Below, piece after piece: positions 8,120 to 17,321 of a stretch of DNA of 64,000 bases. The position numbers and the translations under genes were made by a program. The notes below the pieces were generated by a model. That model saw nothing but the letters and a program-made list of their open reading frames with translations. It had not been told where the DNA came from and did not search any database. Numbering within the stretch: the stretch's first letter is position 1; each line of letters opens with the position of its first letter. The DNA comes from Anaerolinea thermophila (lineage in GTDB: Bacteria; Chloroflexota; Anaerolineae; Anaerolineales; Anaerolineaceae). The DNA is taken from the NCBI RefSeq assembly GCF_020723905.1, contig NZ_DYHZ01000003.1, positions 62,001 to 126,000 on the forward strand. The letters are read 5' to 3'.

Positions 8120-9178
8120 TGCCATAGCGCTGGAAATACAGTCTTCCAGAATCGTTTTCAAGGTCTTCACGTCTAAATCTTTTTTATCGATAAAGGCTAT
8201 CGCACCGGCTTCCATGCCTAACCGATGGAACTCTCGATCCGGATAGGCGCTGATTAAAACTGTCCGGGTTTGAGGGGAAACTGTCCGGACACGACGGGTG
8301 CACTGTATGCCGTTTTCTTCCCCCCTCAAAACCACATCTATGAAAGCCACGAGGGGTTTGATTTTCTGCGCGATCATGACTGCTGATGCAATATCACCGC
8401 TTTCGTAAATGGAAATCTGGGCGTTTAATTTCCCGATCACATGTGCCAGTTGTTGCCGAAAACGGGGGTTGTCGTCCACAATTAATACCCCAATAGGAAA
8501 ATCTGCTTTGGATGGGCGTTCAGGGGCATTGGGAGAAGAGGGGGTGTGGTGTCCTAGTAATTCGGGGTGCTGGTTGAGGTAATTTACCGCTTCCAGGCGG
8601 CTTTGGACGTTCAATAAACGGTACAGGCGGGTCAGATGATTTTCAATGGTTTTTACTGATAATCCTGTAAGCCGGGCAATTTGCTGATTATCTTTTCCTT
8701 CCCACAGATACAACAAAATTTCCTGTTGTCTTGAGGTTAGGCCTGGGGTGGAAGAATTGGATAGCGCATGCACAAGTTTGCCAATCAGAGGGCTCGAAAT
8801 CCAGTGTTCGCCATTCAAAACCCGTTGCACCGCAAGTTTCAGGTCATTGAGCGGTTGATCTTTGAGATGATAACCGTGAACACCGGCGCTCAACAGTCCC
8901 TGCACATACACATTATCATCATAGGCGCTGACCACTAAAATCTTGAGATTGGGATAATTTAACCGAATAGAATGAATTGCCGGTATGGGGTCAAAGTCCG
9001 GCATGGTCACGTCAATTAATACCAGATCGGGGAGATGTTTCTTGATTTCCTCCTGTAACGATTTTCCGTCCCCGACTTCAGCAACCACTTGAAGATGCTC
9101 GATTTCTTCTAGAACACGGCGAATACCCGCTCTGACTACTTCGTGATCATCAGCAAGTAAGACCCGGTACGCACTCAT
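8111..9178 (-). CDS. response regulator with REC-HTH(LuxR)-REC architecture
   Basis: A 355-residue NarL/LuxR-type regulator with two receiver domains. REC1 (about 1-125) has acidic D10/D11, phosphoacceptor D56 in LIDVTMPD and K106. A LuxR-type HTH follows at about 145-205 (LTSRQQEILLYLWEG, then GLSVKTIENHLTRLYRLL). REC2 (about 228-350) has VDD at 234-236 and D281 in FIDVVLRGEENG. The usual order is REC-HTH alone, so a C-terminal second receiver is unusual. Its likely kinase is the ABC-kinase fusion at 11317, transcribed divergently. A TATAAT lies exactly 7 nt before the ATG, suggesting a leaderless transcript. Confidence 0.85.
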   Translation of the reverse strand: MSAYRVLLADDHEVVRAGIRRVLEEIEHLQVVAEVGDGKSLQEEIKKHLPDLVLIDVTMPDFDPIPAIHSIRLNYPNLKILVVSAYDDNVYVQGLLSAGVHGYHLKDQPLNDLKLAVQRVLNGEHWISSPLIGKLVHALSNSSTPGLTSRQQEILLYLWEGKDNQQIARLTGLSVKTIENHLTRLYRLLNVQSRLEAVNYLNQHPELLGHHTPSSPNAPERPSKADFPIGVLIVDDNPRFRQQLAHVIGKLNAQISIYESGDIASAVMIAQKIKPLVAFIDVVLRGEENGIQCTRRVRTVSPQTRTVLISAYPDREFHRLGMEAGAIAFIDKKDLDVKTLKTILEDCISSAMALS

Positions 9179-9185
9179 GGAAATG

Positions 9186-9193
9186 ATTATAAT
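9186..9193. promoter_or_regulatory. shared -10 box between regulator and importer genes
   Basis: ATTATAAT reads TATAAT on both strands. On minus (9191-9186) it lies exactly 7 nt from the regulator ATG at 9178, which would give a transcript starting at or next to the start codon. On plus (9188-9193) it could serve the permease gene at 9267. Confidence 0.45.
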
Positions 9194-9266
9194 ACCCCTT
9201 TAGGGGAATTCCCTGTGTCTATTGGGGGATTCCTTACTTGTTTTCAAAGCCCTGGGAAGGTATTTT

Positions 9267-10304
9267 ATGAATCACATGGTTTTCCTTTCAAAGACAGAGA
9301 CGATGAGAATGTGGATCAAACGTCTGGGACAACTGTCCTTCAGGAAAGTATTTTATTCATTCCTTGTTCGTCAGGATGTCATTTTAGCAACGGTTTTGGT
9401 TCTCTTAATTGTGATCTTGTCTTTTTCAACCCAGACCTTCCTGACCCGCAATAACTGGCTAAACCTCATGCGAAATTTTGCCTGGATTGCCCTGGCGGCT
9501 CTGGGACAGAGTATCGTCATCATTACAGGAGGGATTGACCTGTCAGTGGGCGCGGTGATGGCACTTGCCAGTGTGGTCACCGCGTTTGCTTTAACCGGAG
9601 GGCTTCCGGTAAGCCTTTCTATAACGCTGGGGCTGGCGGTTGGTGCGTTCATTGGCTTGGTCAATGGTTTCTTTATTGCTAAAGTTCGTCTCCCTGCTTT
9701 TATCACCACGTTAATTACCATGAGCATCAGCCGGGGGATGATCTTCGGGTTGACACAGGGTTGGCCCGTTCGTGACTTACCCGCGTCTTTTCGTGCGCTG
9801 GGTTTTGATTTTGTCCTTGGTAATTTTCTCATCCCCGTCTCTCTGGTGATAGCCCTGGTTTTAGCGTTGCTGGTTGCCTTTGTGATGAACAATACTGTAT
9901 TAGGTACGTATATTTTTGCCCTTGGAAACAGTGAGCGGGCAGTGGTCGTCGCCGGGGTTGATCATATTCGGGTGAAAACCCTGGTTTATGTGATGAGCGG
10001 AGTACTTGCTTCGGTAAGCGGTTTATTACTAACTGCCAGGTTAGGCGTTGCCGCCCCTACCGCCGCCGAAGGGTATGAGTTGAGTATTATCGCTGCTGCG
10101 GTGATCGGCGGTGCGAGCCTGTTTGGCGGCGAGGGTGGGGTGATTGGAGTTTTACTTGGCGCGGCTTTTATCCAGGTGCTGAATAATGCCCTGGTTCTGT
10201 TAGGAATTGCGGCACACTGGCAAACTGCCGCTCTTGGTGTTGCGGCTCTGGTAGCCTTACTGGCGGATTACTTTAGACGCAGGAAGATTCTCCAGGAGGA
10301 GTGA
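9267..10304 (+). CDS. ribose-type ABC transporter permease (RbsC family)
   Basis: A 345-residue inner-membrane permease of the BPD_transp_2 family (ribose/xylose/AI-2 class) with about 8-10 hydrophobic helices. The family signature [13 protein letters not shown] is clear, as is the late [14 protein letters not shown] loop. I chose ATG 9267 because GGAAGG precedes it by about 7 nt; an upstream TTG at 9222 is possible but lacks a good site. It is first in an operon with a binding lipoprotein and an ATPase/kinase fusion. It may transport sugar, or act mainly as the membrane part of a sensor. Confidence 0.85.
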   Translation: MNHMVFLSKTETMRMWIKRLGQLSFRKVFYSFLVRQDVILATVLVLLIVILSFSTQTFLTRNNWLNLMRNFAWIALAALGQSIVIITGGIDLSVGAVMALASVVTAFALTGGLPVSLSITLGLAVGAFIGLVNGFFIAKVRLPAFITTLITMSISRGMIFGLTQGWPVRDLPASFRALGFDFVLGNFLIPVSLVIALVLALLVAFVMNNTVLGTYIFALGNSERAVVVAGVDHIRVKTLVYVMSGVLASVSGLLLTARLGVAAPTAAEGYELSIIAAAVIGGASLFGGEGGVIGVLLGAAFIQVLNNALVLLGIAAHWQTAALGVAALVALLADYFRRRKILQEE

Positions 10305-10309
10305 GCAAA

Positions 10310-11320
10310 ATGCGCTTCCGTATCATGCCTCTCTTCCTGTTGCTCCTTCTGGGTTTATCTGCCTGCCAGCCTTCTGGTTCCAATCAGGATGGTGGGGTTC
10401 GTACGATAAGAATTGCCTGGATCCCCAAAGCCCTGGATAACCCCGTATTTGAACTGGGAAGGAAAGGTGCTTTTCAGCGGGCAGAAGAACTGTCTGCCTT
10501 TGGGGATGTAAAAGTTGAGGTGATCTACACCGGCTCGGTGAGTTCAGATGCCATGGAACAGGCAAGGGTAGTTGAAGATATGATAGCCAGGAAGGTGGAT
10601 GCTATCGCTATTTCCTGTAATGACCCCGTAGCCTGTATTAATCCAATCAACCAGGCGGTTGATGCCGGCATTCCGGTGATGACATGGGATTCGGATTCCC
10701 CCCAAAGCAAAAGGTTTGCATACCTGGGAGTGGATAATGTAGAAGGCGGTAAGCAAGCCGCAAGATTGTTAATTCAGGTAATGGGTGATTCGGGCAAGAT
10801 TGCCATCCTCACCGGCGTACCCGGAGCCTATAACCTGGAAGAGCGTATTCGCGGTTTTCGTGAAGTCATTGATCAATATCCTGGCATTGAAGTAGTTGCC
10901 GTTCGTTCCACCAACGATGATATTAACTTGAGTGTGCAGGTTGTTGAAGAAACCATGCAAGCCTATCCTGACTTAAACGGATGGTTCTTTGTGGGCATGT
11001 GGCCCCTGCTGGCTGGCAGAGGAGCAATGCCGTTATGGGAACAGGCTGCGTTACACGGCAATCTGAAAACCGTTTCCTGGGATACCATGCCCGAAGAACT
11101 GGAATTTCTCCGGGATGGATACGTATCCGGATTAATCGATCAAAATTGTTGGGCATGGGGATACGATACAGTCCAGGTTCTGTACGATAAATTAGTTCAT
11201 GGAAAATCTACCCCTGCTTTCATTGATGCCGGCTTACGTGTGGTGACGCAAAAAGATGTCGAAGCCATGATGAAAATGTGGGGATCGGGAGATTTTCCTT
11301 CTGCCGGAGGGAAGCCGTGA
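10310..11320 (+). CDS. sugar-binding lipoprotein (RbsB/periplasmic-binding-protein-4 type)
   Basis: A 336-residue solute-binding lipoprotein. A hydrophobic signal ends in the lipobox LSAC (about residues 15-18), followed by a Ser/Gly linker and a two-lobed binding domain ([45 protein letters not shown]), typical of ribose-class proteins. ATG 10310 has AGGAGGA 9 nt upstream; an in-frame GTG at 10301 is too close to that site. It overlaps the following ATPase/kinase gene by 4 bp (GTGA). I infer that it senses a sugar for the associated two-component system. Confidence 0.85.
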   Translation: MRFRIMPLFLLLLLGLSACQPSGSNQDGGVRTIRIAWIPKALDNPVFELGRKGAFQRAEELSAFGDVKVEVIYTGSVSSDAMEQARVVEDMIARKVDAIAISCNDPVACINPINQAVDAGIPVMTWDSDSPQSKRFAYLGVDNVEGGKQAARLLIQVMGDSGKIAILTGVPGAYNLEERIRGFREVIDQYPGIEVVAVRSTNDDINLSVQVVEETMQAYPDLNGWFFVGMWPLLAGRGAMPLWEQAALHGNLKTVSWDTMPEELEFLRDGYVSGLIDQNCWAWGYDTVQVLYDKLVHGKSTPAFIDAGLRVVTQKDVEAMMKMWGSGDFPSAGGKP

Positions 11321-12927
11321 GCCAGGAACCGTTGTTACGGGTCATTAACCTGACCAAAACATTCGGCACTCTGACTGCTGTCCAGAATGTGAGTTTTGAT
11401 CTTTACCCTGGAGAAGTGGTTGGACTGGCTGGTAGCATCGGTTCTGGAAAATCAGTCTTGATTCTGATGCTTGCGGGATTGTATTCGCCGAACAACGGGG
11501 ATGTTTATTTTGGCACGCAGCGACTGCACTGGCCCTTCCATGCCAAAGATTATCAAATCGGTGTGATTCACCAAAAACCTGAACTGGCAGATCGTCTGGA
11601 TATTACCAGCAATTTGTTCCTGGGACACGAAATGGGTATGCCTTCGTTCTTGGGCTGGTGGCGCATTCCGGATCGAAAACAGATGGATGAAAAAGCCTGC
11701 CAGATCCTTCAGCAATTGGATATAAAAGTTTCAAACCTGCATCAACGGGTGGGTGAACTATCCAGCGAACAACGTCAGATGATTGCAATTGGCAGATTAC
11801 TGACCCACCCTGTGAAACTGGTTATTATTGATGAGCCTACCATTCTCCTGTCTTATCCCAATCAGCAGCGTCTCTTGAGTCTTGTCCAATCCTGGAGAAA
11901 CCAAGGGGTGGCTGTGCTGTTCAGCAGTAACAATCTCGATCATCTGTTTCAGGTCAGTGACCGCATCCTGATCCTTCGGCAGGGACGAAAAGTGGCTGAA
12001 CTGGATACCGATCACACATCCCGGGAAGAGGTTGTAGCCGCTTTATTTGGGTATGATGATGGGCGTGACTTAACACCAGCGCTCTGGGCTTTAGATGGCA
12101 TTTATCGGACGCGCGAGTCGATGGAACGCTTGCGTTATTACCAGATGTTGCTGGAAAAAGATCTTGCGGCACAGGATTCGTTGAACCGTCAGTTGTTTGA
12201 GCAATTATCTGAACAATTGCGCACCCTGGATCAAGCCAATTTAGCCCTTCAGGAAGCCCATCGGCGTTTACTTTCGGAAAGAGAAGAGGAAAGAAAATCG
12301 CTTGCGCGTGAACTCCATGATGATGTCATTCAGGATTTGTTGAGTGTCAATTATCGTCTTGAAGAGATTGAAGAAAATTCAACCAGTTTAAAGGGAGATC
12401 TGGCTCAAATTCGAGAACAGATCCGGCGTCTGGTGGGAGAAGTTCGACAGATTTGTGGAAACCTTCGTCCGCCTACTATTGACTCTTTAGGGTTAGGCGC
12501 TGCTATACAATCATATGCTCAGGAGTGGTCTGATCGTACAGGTATCGAAGTCCATCTGGATCTGGATCCCAATCTTGGGCGTTTGCCAGAGTTAACCGAA
12601 CTTTCCATTTTCCGAATTATTCAGGAAGGGTTGAATAATGTCTGGAAACATGCTCATGCCACGAGAGTTGAAGTAAAAGTTCAACATACGTCCCCACGTA
12701 CATTGCTGGTTTCAATTATGGATGATGGTCAGGGAATTCCGGAACAATTAGATCTGAATGAATTGAACGCTCATGGCCATTATGGATTGCTGGGAATTAA
12801 TGAAAGAGTCGCATTGCTGGGCGGACGTTTTCGCCTTCAGCATCAACCGGGAGGTGGAACCCTGTTACAGGTAGAGATTCCTCACCCCCGTGTCGAAACC
12901 GTAATGTTGAATCAACTCGATGTCTAA
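11317..12927 (+). CDS. ABC transporter ATPase domain fused to a NarL-type histidine kinase
   Basis: A 536-residue fusion. Residues 1-245 are a sugar-type ABC ATPase: Walker A GSIGSGKS at 39-46, Q-loop Q86, Walker B LVIIDE ending D172-E173. The signature is degenerate (LSSEQ at 148-152 instead of LSGGQ) and the switch histidine is replaced (N205 in FSSNNLDH). A coiled-coil linker spans about 265-325, then a HisKA_3 dimerisation domain with H334 in [13 protein letters not shown], and a HATPase with EGLNN, DDGQGIP and YGLLGINER. RbsA-type ATPases carry two nucleotide-binding domains; here a kinase replaces the second. Start is GTG 11317, with GGAGGG upstream. I infer a transporter-coupled sensor kinase acting on the divergent regulator. 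Confidence 0.9.
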   Translation: MSQEPLLRVINLTKTFGTLTAVQNVSFDLYPGEVVGLAGSIGSGKSVLILMLAGLYSPNNGDVYFGTQRLHWPFHAKDYQIGVIHQKPELADRLDITSNLFLGHEMGMPSFLGWWRIPDRKQMDEKACQILQQLDIKVSNLHQRVGELSSEQRQMIAIGRLLTHPVKLVIIDEPTILLSYPNQQRLLSLVQSWRNQGVAVLFSSNNLDHLFQVSDRILILRQGRKVAELDTDHTSREEVVAALFGYDDGRDLTPALWALDGIYRTRESMERLRYYQMLLEKDLAAQDSLNRQLFEQLSEQLRTLDQANLALQEAHRRLLSEREEERKSLARELHDDVIQDLLSVNYRLEEIEENSTSLKGDLAQIREQIRRLVGEVRQICGNLRPPTIDSLGLGAAIQSYAQEWSDRTGIEVHLDLDPNLGRLPELTELSIFRIIQEGLNNVWKHAHATRVEVKVQHTSPRTLLVSIMDDGQGIPEQLDLNELNAHGHYGLLGINERVALLGGRFRLQHQPGGGTLLQVEIPHPRVETVMLNQLDV

Positions 12928-12994
12928 AGGAGGTGATGCTCAGGAAACAAGATTTCAAATATTGCCCATCTGCTACAACCTTTGTCAAGATTCG

Positions 12995-13000
12995 TATAAT
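12995..13000 (+). promoter_or_regulatory. candidate -10 box of xylF
   Basis: A perfect TATAAT lies 25 bp before xylF, followed by a GGAGAGG ribosome site. No -35 box is visible at 16-18 bp, which would fit an activator-dependent promoter, plausibly controlled by the adjacent two-component system. Confidence 0.45.
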
Positions 13001-13024
13001 ATTAACACTTGAAGGAGAGGAAAA

Positions 13025-14149
13025 ATGCAAAGCAAACTCTATCGCTCATTGATTGTGATCGTCGTGATCGTCATGGCGCTCACCACCCTGTTGGGGTGTT
13101 CTGCCCCGGCAAACACTGGTGGCGGAAAAACCGAGAAGATCAAAGTCGGCCTTTCGTTCTCCGATTTTGCAACCGAACGCTGGAAGAATGAAGAGCAGTT
13201 GATGCGCAAACTTCTGGAAGAGAAGGGATACGAGGTCCTCTCTCAGGAAGCCAACCATGATGTCAAACTGCAGAATGATCAGGTTGATAACATGGTCAGC
13301 CAGGGCGTAAAAGCCCTCATCATCGTTCCAGAAGATGGTGATGCCATCGTCACGGCAGTTGAGAAGGCCGCAAAAGCCGGCGTAAAGGTTATTGCTTACG
13401 ATCGCTTGATTAAGAGCACCAGCATTGCAGCGTACATTTCCTTCAACAATGTGGAAGTGGGACGCCAGCAGGCTCTGGGTGTCATGAAAGCCCTGGACAT
13501 CGACAACTGGGACGTGGCTTCCAAAGGGAAGGCTCGTGTGGTGAAACTCGGCGGTAGCCCGACCGATAACAACGCGATCCTCTTCCGCAAAGGGCAGGAT
13601 GAAATCCTCCAGAAGTACATCGATGAAGGCAAGATCGAAATTGTGGCGGACCAATGGGTGGATAACTGGGATCCTGCCAATGCTCTGAAGATCATGGAAA
13701 ACATCCTGACCGCACAGAAGAATGACATTGATGCAGTGGTGGCGTCCAATGATGGTACGGCTTTAGGTGCATTGCAGGCTCTGAAGGCTCAAAAACTGGC
13801 TGGTGTGGTACCGATTTCCGGTCAGGACGCGACGGCAGATGGCTGCAATAGCATTGTCAAAGGCGAATTGACGGTCACCATTTTGAAGGATATCCGCGAT
13901 CTGGCGCCGCTGGCAGTGGATCTGGCAGACAAACTGATCAAAGGTGAGAAAATCGAAGGCTTGAAGAATTACACTATGGCTGAACTCACCAATGATCCCA
14001 GCAAGACCGGTGAGGTACCCTGCTACTTCCTGCCGGTTTCCCAGGTCACCAAAGATAATGTGTACGAACTGGTTGTGAAGAGCGGTTTCCAGAAATACGA
14101 AGATGTCTACCGCGACATTCCTGAGGATCAGCGTCCTCCCAAACCATAA
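13025..14149 (+). CDS. xylF: xylose-type sugar-binding lipoprotein
   Basis: A 374-residue substrate-binding lipoprotein of the XylF/ChvE class. The signal peptide ends in LLGCS (Cys at about residue 25), followed by a Gly-rich linker. Family landmarks are GVKVIAYDRLI, VVASNDGTALGALQAL and VPISGQDAT, which match D-xylose-binding proteins well, although glucose, arabinose or galactose specificity cannot be excluded. GGAGAGG lies 5 nt before the ATG. It leads a binding protein-ATPase-permease operon and is followed by a GC-rich hairpin, a common way of raising the level of the binding-protein mRNA. Confidence 0.88.
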   Translation: MQSKLYRSLIVIVVIVMALTTLLGCSAPANTGGGKTEKIKVGLSFSDFATERWKNEEQLMRKLLEEKGYEVLSQEANHDVKLQNDQVDNMVSQGVKALIIVPEDGDAIVTAVEKAAKAGVKVIAYDRLIKSTSIAAYISFNNVEVGRQQALGVMKALDIDNWDVASKGKARVVKLGGSPTDNNAILFRKGQDEILQKYIDEGKIEIVADQWVDNWDPANALKIMENILTAQKNDIDAVVASNDGTALGALQALKAQKLAGVVPISGQDATADGCNSIVKGELTVTILKDIRDLAPLAVDLADKLIKGEKIEGLKNYTMAELTNDPSKTGEVPCYFLPVSQVTKDNVYELVVKSGFQKYEDVYRDIPEDQRPPKP

Positions 14150-14168
14150 GTTAACTGACTGATACCTT

Positions 14169-14194
14169 CCCCGGCTCCCTTCGGGGAGCCGGGG
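14169..14194 (+). terminator. stable UUCG hairpin between xylF and xylG
   Basis: A perfect 11-bp GC-rich stem (14169-14179 with 14184-14194) is closed by the tetraloop TTCG. No T-run follows, so it is more likely an mRNA 3'-end stabiliser or partial terminator that favours xylF over the downstream transporter genes. Confidence 0.6.
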
Positions 14195-14228
14195 GTAACT
14201 TTTAGCAGAACAAGTGAGGAGAGAGCCT

Positions 14229-15764
14229 GTGGAAGATAATATTCTGGAATTTCGCAATGTAACCAAACGATTCCCGGGTATCGTTGCCTTGAATGACGTC
14301 TCATTCACGATTAAACGTGGGGAGATTCACGGCATTTGTGGCGAGAACGGGGCTGGAAAATCCACCCTGATGAAAATCTTGTCCGGGGTATATCCTTATG
14401 GGACATATGAGGGAACGATTCTATACGATGGGAAAGAACTGCGCCTTCAAGATCGCTCCATCCGTCAAGCCATTGAAGAAGGGATTGCGATTGTTTATCA
14501 GGAATTGACTCTCGTTCCGAATATGACCGTAGGGGAAAATATCTTTCTGGGTAAAGAACCCCTTTTGCCCAATGGTTCCATTGATTGGGACCGGCTTTAC
14601 GCGGAAACAGCGAAAATTCTGGAGAAATACCGGTTAGATATCCAGCCACAGGCGATTGTGAAATACCTAGGTGTAGGGAAAATGCAAATGGCAGAAATTG
14701 CCAAAGCGCTTGCTGAAAACGCCAAGGTTTTGATTCTGGATGAGCCCACAAGCGCCTTAACCGAAGCCGAGGTAGATAAACTCATGGAGATTCTCCAGAC
14801 GCTCAAGGAGCATGGCGTTACCTGTATCTATATTACGCACAAACTGGAAGAGTTTTTCCGCATCACCGATTCCATTACGGTGTTGCGAGATGGAAAAGCC
14901 ATCATCACTGCCCCAACCCGGGAACTTAATTTGGAAAAACTGGTCAGTTACATGGTTGGGAGAGAGATGAAGGAGCGTTTCCCTAAAGGCAATCGTCATC
15001 CGGGGAAAGTCATTTTTGAAGTTGAAAATTTGCACGCCATTGATCCCAATGACCCTGAGAGGAAAATCTTGAATGGCGTGAGTTTTGATTTACGCGAAGG
15101 AGAAATTCTTGGAATTGCCGGACTGATGGGCTCTGGGCGTACTGAACTTGTGACCACAATTTTCGGCGAGTATGGAAAAATTACTCAAGGAAAGATTCGG
15201 CTGGATGGAAAAGAGATCCAAATTCACAGCGCTCGAGATGCAATGAGACATGGCATCAGCCTTGTACCGGAGGACCGGAAAGGTATGGGACTGGTGCTGA
15301 TGCAATCCATTTTGAAAAACATCTCCCTTCCCAATTTAGATCGTTTTGCCTCGTTCATGCGCATCAATGAACTGGCAGAACTGAAAGCGGCTGTTACCCA
15401 GGCTAAAAATTTGGCCATTAAAGCATCCACTTTACAAGCGCCTTGCGATTCTCTATCTGGGGGTAACCAGCAGAAAGTGGTTATTGCCAAGTGGTTGTTG
15501 TCTTCTCCGCGTATCCTGATTATGGATGATCCTACACGGGGCATTGATGTTGGGGCAAAGTACGAAATTTACAAGTTAATGAATGAACTGGCAGAGAGAG
15601 GCGTGGCAATTATCATGATTTCCTCTGAATTAGAGGAAGTTCTGGGGATGAGTGATCGGATTGTAGTTATGCACGAAGGACGTTCCAATGGGTGTCTTTC
15701 CATTCATGAGGCTACCCAGGAGAAAATCATGACTCTGGCTACTGGCATTGCTGAGATGGTATAA
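14229..15764 (+). CDS. xylG: xylose-type ABC transporter ATPase, two nucleotide-binding domains
   Basis: A 511-residue cytoplasmic ATPase with the duplicated layout of RbsA/XylG/MglA. Domain 1 has Walker A GENGAGKS, Q-loop YQE, and Walker B ILDEPTSALTEAE with the switch His in YITHKLEE. Domain 2 has GLMGSGRTE, a canonical LSGGNQQK signature and ILIMDDPTRGIDVGAK. It energises sugar import by the neighbouring permease. I chose GTG 14229, preceded by AGGAGAG with 6-nt spacing, over GTG 14214. The intact motifs contrast with the degenerate ATPase domain of the kinase fusion upstream. Confidence 0.9.
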   Translation: MEDNILEFRNVTKRFPGIVALNDVSFTIKRGEIHGICGENGAGKSTLMKILSGVYPYGTYEGTILYDGKELRLQDRSIRQAIEEGIAIVYQELTLVPNMTVGENIFLGKEPLLPNGSIDWDRLYAETAKILEKYRLDIQPQAIVKYLGVGKMQMAEIAKALAENAKVLILDEPTSALTEAEVDKLMEILQTLKEHGVTCIYITHKLEEFFRITDSITVLRDGKAIITAPTRELNLEKLVSYMVGREMKERFPKGNRHPGKVIFEVENLHAIDPNDPERKILNGVSFDLREGEILGIAGLMGSGRTELVTTIFGEYGKITQGKIRLDGKEIQIHSARDAMRHGISLVPEDRKGMGLVLMQSILKNISLPNLDRFASFMRINELAELKAAVTQAKNLAIKASTLQAPCDSLSGGNQQKVVIAKWLLSSPRILIMDDPTRGIDVGAKYEIYKLMNELAERGVAIIMISSELEEVLGMSDRIVVMHEGRSNGCLSIHEATQEKIMTLATGIAEMV

Positions 15765-15789
15765 ATTTCTACCGAAACGAGGAATACCT

Positions 15790-16992
15790 ATGGCTACAAT
15801 AAGTGAAACCAAATCACGAATCAATCTCTGGGAAGAGATTCTGAAACGCTTTCGTCTCAATATTCAGACCTACACCATAATTCTGGCATTGGTGGCAATC
15901 TGGATTCTATTCACAATTTTGACCGGCGGTGCCTATTTAAAACCTCAAAATTTCTCAAATCTTTTCCGTCAAATGACCGTAACCTCGTTCCTTGCGGCAG
16001 GGATGGTTCTGGTCATTGTGACGGGAAACATTGACCTTTCCGTCGGAAAACTGGCAGGTTTTGTTTCGGTAGTGGTAGCGTATTTTCAGGCAAATATCTG
16101 GAATCATCTGTTACCCAATCAACCTCTCATTGCTGCTGCTCTTTCGGTCCTGGTTGGTTTAGGCGTCGGTACCCTTTTTGGAGTTATCCAAGGTTATATC
16201 ATCTCTTATTTGCAGGTACCCTCTTTCATCGTTACTCTGGGAGGAATGTGGATCCTCAACGGTGGGATTTTGATTGTCACTGAAGGGAAAACCATTCCGG
16301 CAAACCAGCCAGCGTTTTCAGAGATTGCTCAGGGATATCTTCCTTCATGGCTTGGATGGGTTTTGGCCATTGGGGTGGTCATTTTGCTCTTCTACTCTAT
16401 GTTGCGAAGCCGACAGCGAAAGCGCCAGTACGGGTTTGAATTGTCCAGTCTTTCTTTAGATATTTTGACAACGACATTCTTTTCCATTCTGGTGATCGTT
16501 TATGTGTATATCGTCAATATGTACAATGGCGTTCAAACGCCGGTGCTCTTGCTGGCAATTACAGCCGTTCTGATGTCTTATATCTCCAGCAATACGCGCT
16601 TTGGACGATATGCTTATGCGATTGGTGGCAACCGTGAAGCGGCGCGGCTTTCTGGTATCAACATCCGTAAAAATATTTTCATGATTTTTGTTCTGATGGG
16701 GTTCCTCTCGGGAGTTTCAGGCATTGTCCTGGCTTCCTACGTTGGCTATGGCACTATTGCGGCGGGGACCGGTTATGAGTTGGATGCAATTGCCTCTTGT
16801 ATTTTGGGCGGTACCTCTACGCTGGGTGGTGTAGGTACTGTCTTCGGTGCCATGATTGGTTCCCTTATTATGACCAGTCTGACTAATGGACTTCAGATGA
16901 TGAACGTCCAGCCCGCCTGGCAGTATTTGCTTAAAGGGATTGTGTTGATTCTGGCAGTTTATGCTGACGTTTACTTCAAGAAGAATCGTTGA
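15790..16992 (+). CDS. xylH: xylose-type ABC transporter permease
   Basis: A 400-residue polytopic membrane protein of the BPD_transp_2 family, about 10-12 helices. The signature GNIDLSVGKLAGFVSV and the late loop GGTSTLGGVGTVFGAMIG are present. Its length and extra central hydrophobic segments fit XylH rather than the shorter RbsC type. ATG 15790 is preceded by GAGGAA and follows xylG by 25 bp; an in-frame ATG at 15748 would overlap xylG and lacks a site. It forms the import channel with XylF and XylG. Confidence 0.87.
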   Translation: MATISETKSRINLWEEILKRFRLNIQTYTIILALVAIWILFTILTGGAYLKPQNFSNLFRQMTVTSFLAAGMVLVIVTGNIDLSVGKLAGFVSVVVAYFQANIWNHLLPNQPLIAAALSVLVGLGVGTLFGVIQGYIISYLQVPSFIVTLGGMWILNGGILIVTEGKTIPANQPAFSEIAQGYLPSWLGWVLAIGVVILLFYSMLRSRQRKRQYGFELSSLSLDILTTTFFSILVIVYVYIVNMYNGVQTPVLLLAITAVLMSYISSNTRFGRYAYAIGGNREAARLSGINIRKNIFMIFVLMGFLSGVSGIVLASYVGYGTIAAGTGYELDAIASCILGGTSTLGGVGTVFGAMIGSLIMTSLTNGLQMMNVQPAWQYLLKGIVLILAVYADVYFKKNR

Positions 16993-17073
16993 TATTGCCT
17001 GATTGATCTAGCGCAAAAAGGATAATTTAAGACCGGTGTACAATTCCCTGAAAAACAATCAGGAGAAATCAGG

Positions 17074-17262
17074 ATGATCCAATCAAAATTGCAATGTGTT
17101 TTTTGTGGTGTTGATCATGAGACTGTGCCGCTGATTTCATTGCGATATCGAGACGAAACCTATTTTATCTGTCCGCAACACTTGCCGGTGCTGATTCATA
17201 ACCCTCAGATGCTGGAAGGGAAATTGCCCGGAGTAGAAAATTTAGAGGGGCATGACCATTAA
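17074..17262 (+). CDS. small protein with zinc-binding motif, unknown function
   Basis: A 62-residue protein with C8VFC11 near the N terminus and CPQH around residues 34-37, together a plausible Cys3His zinc site. The C terminus is acidic and ends in HDH. AGGAG precedes the ATG and a strong bidirectional terminator follows, which supports a genuine gene. I recognise no named family. Confidence 0.65.
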   Translation: MIQSKLQCVFCGVDHETVPLISLRYRDETYFICPQHLPVLIHNPQMLEGKLPGVENLEGHDH

Positions 17263-17276
17263 ACCCGGATGACCAC

Positions 17277-17319
17277 AAAAAAAAAACGGGGGTGCACCAT
17301 ATGGCACCCCCGTTTTTTT
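17277..17319. terminator. bidirectional rho-independent terminator
   Basis: A 9-bp GC stem (17287-17295 with 17304-17312) is flanked by 10 A on the left and 7 T on the right, so it works for the small zinc-protein gene on plus and the kinase gene on minus. Confidence 0.9.
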
Positions 17320-17321
17320 GA

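Noticed and set aside
12936-13052. Short ORF beginning just after AAAGGAGGTG, between the kinase fusion and xylF
   Set aside because: The ribosome-site spacing to ATG is only about 2 nt, the frame runs across the xylF promoter into xylF, and the peptide has no recognisable pattern.
13046-13654. 202-codon ORF antisense to xylF
   Set aside because: A shadow of xylF; no ribosome site or recognisable domain.
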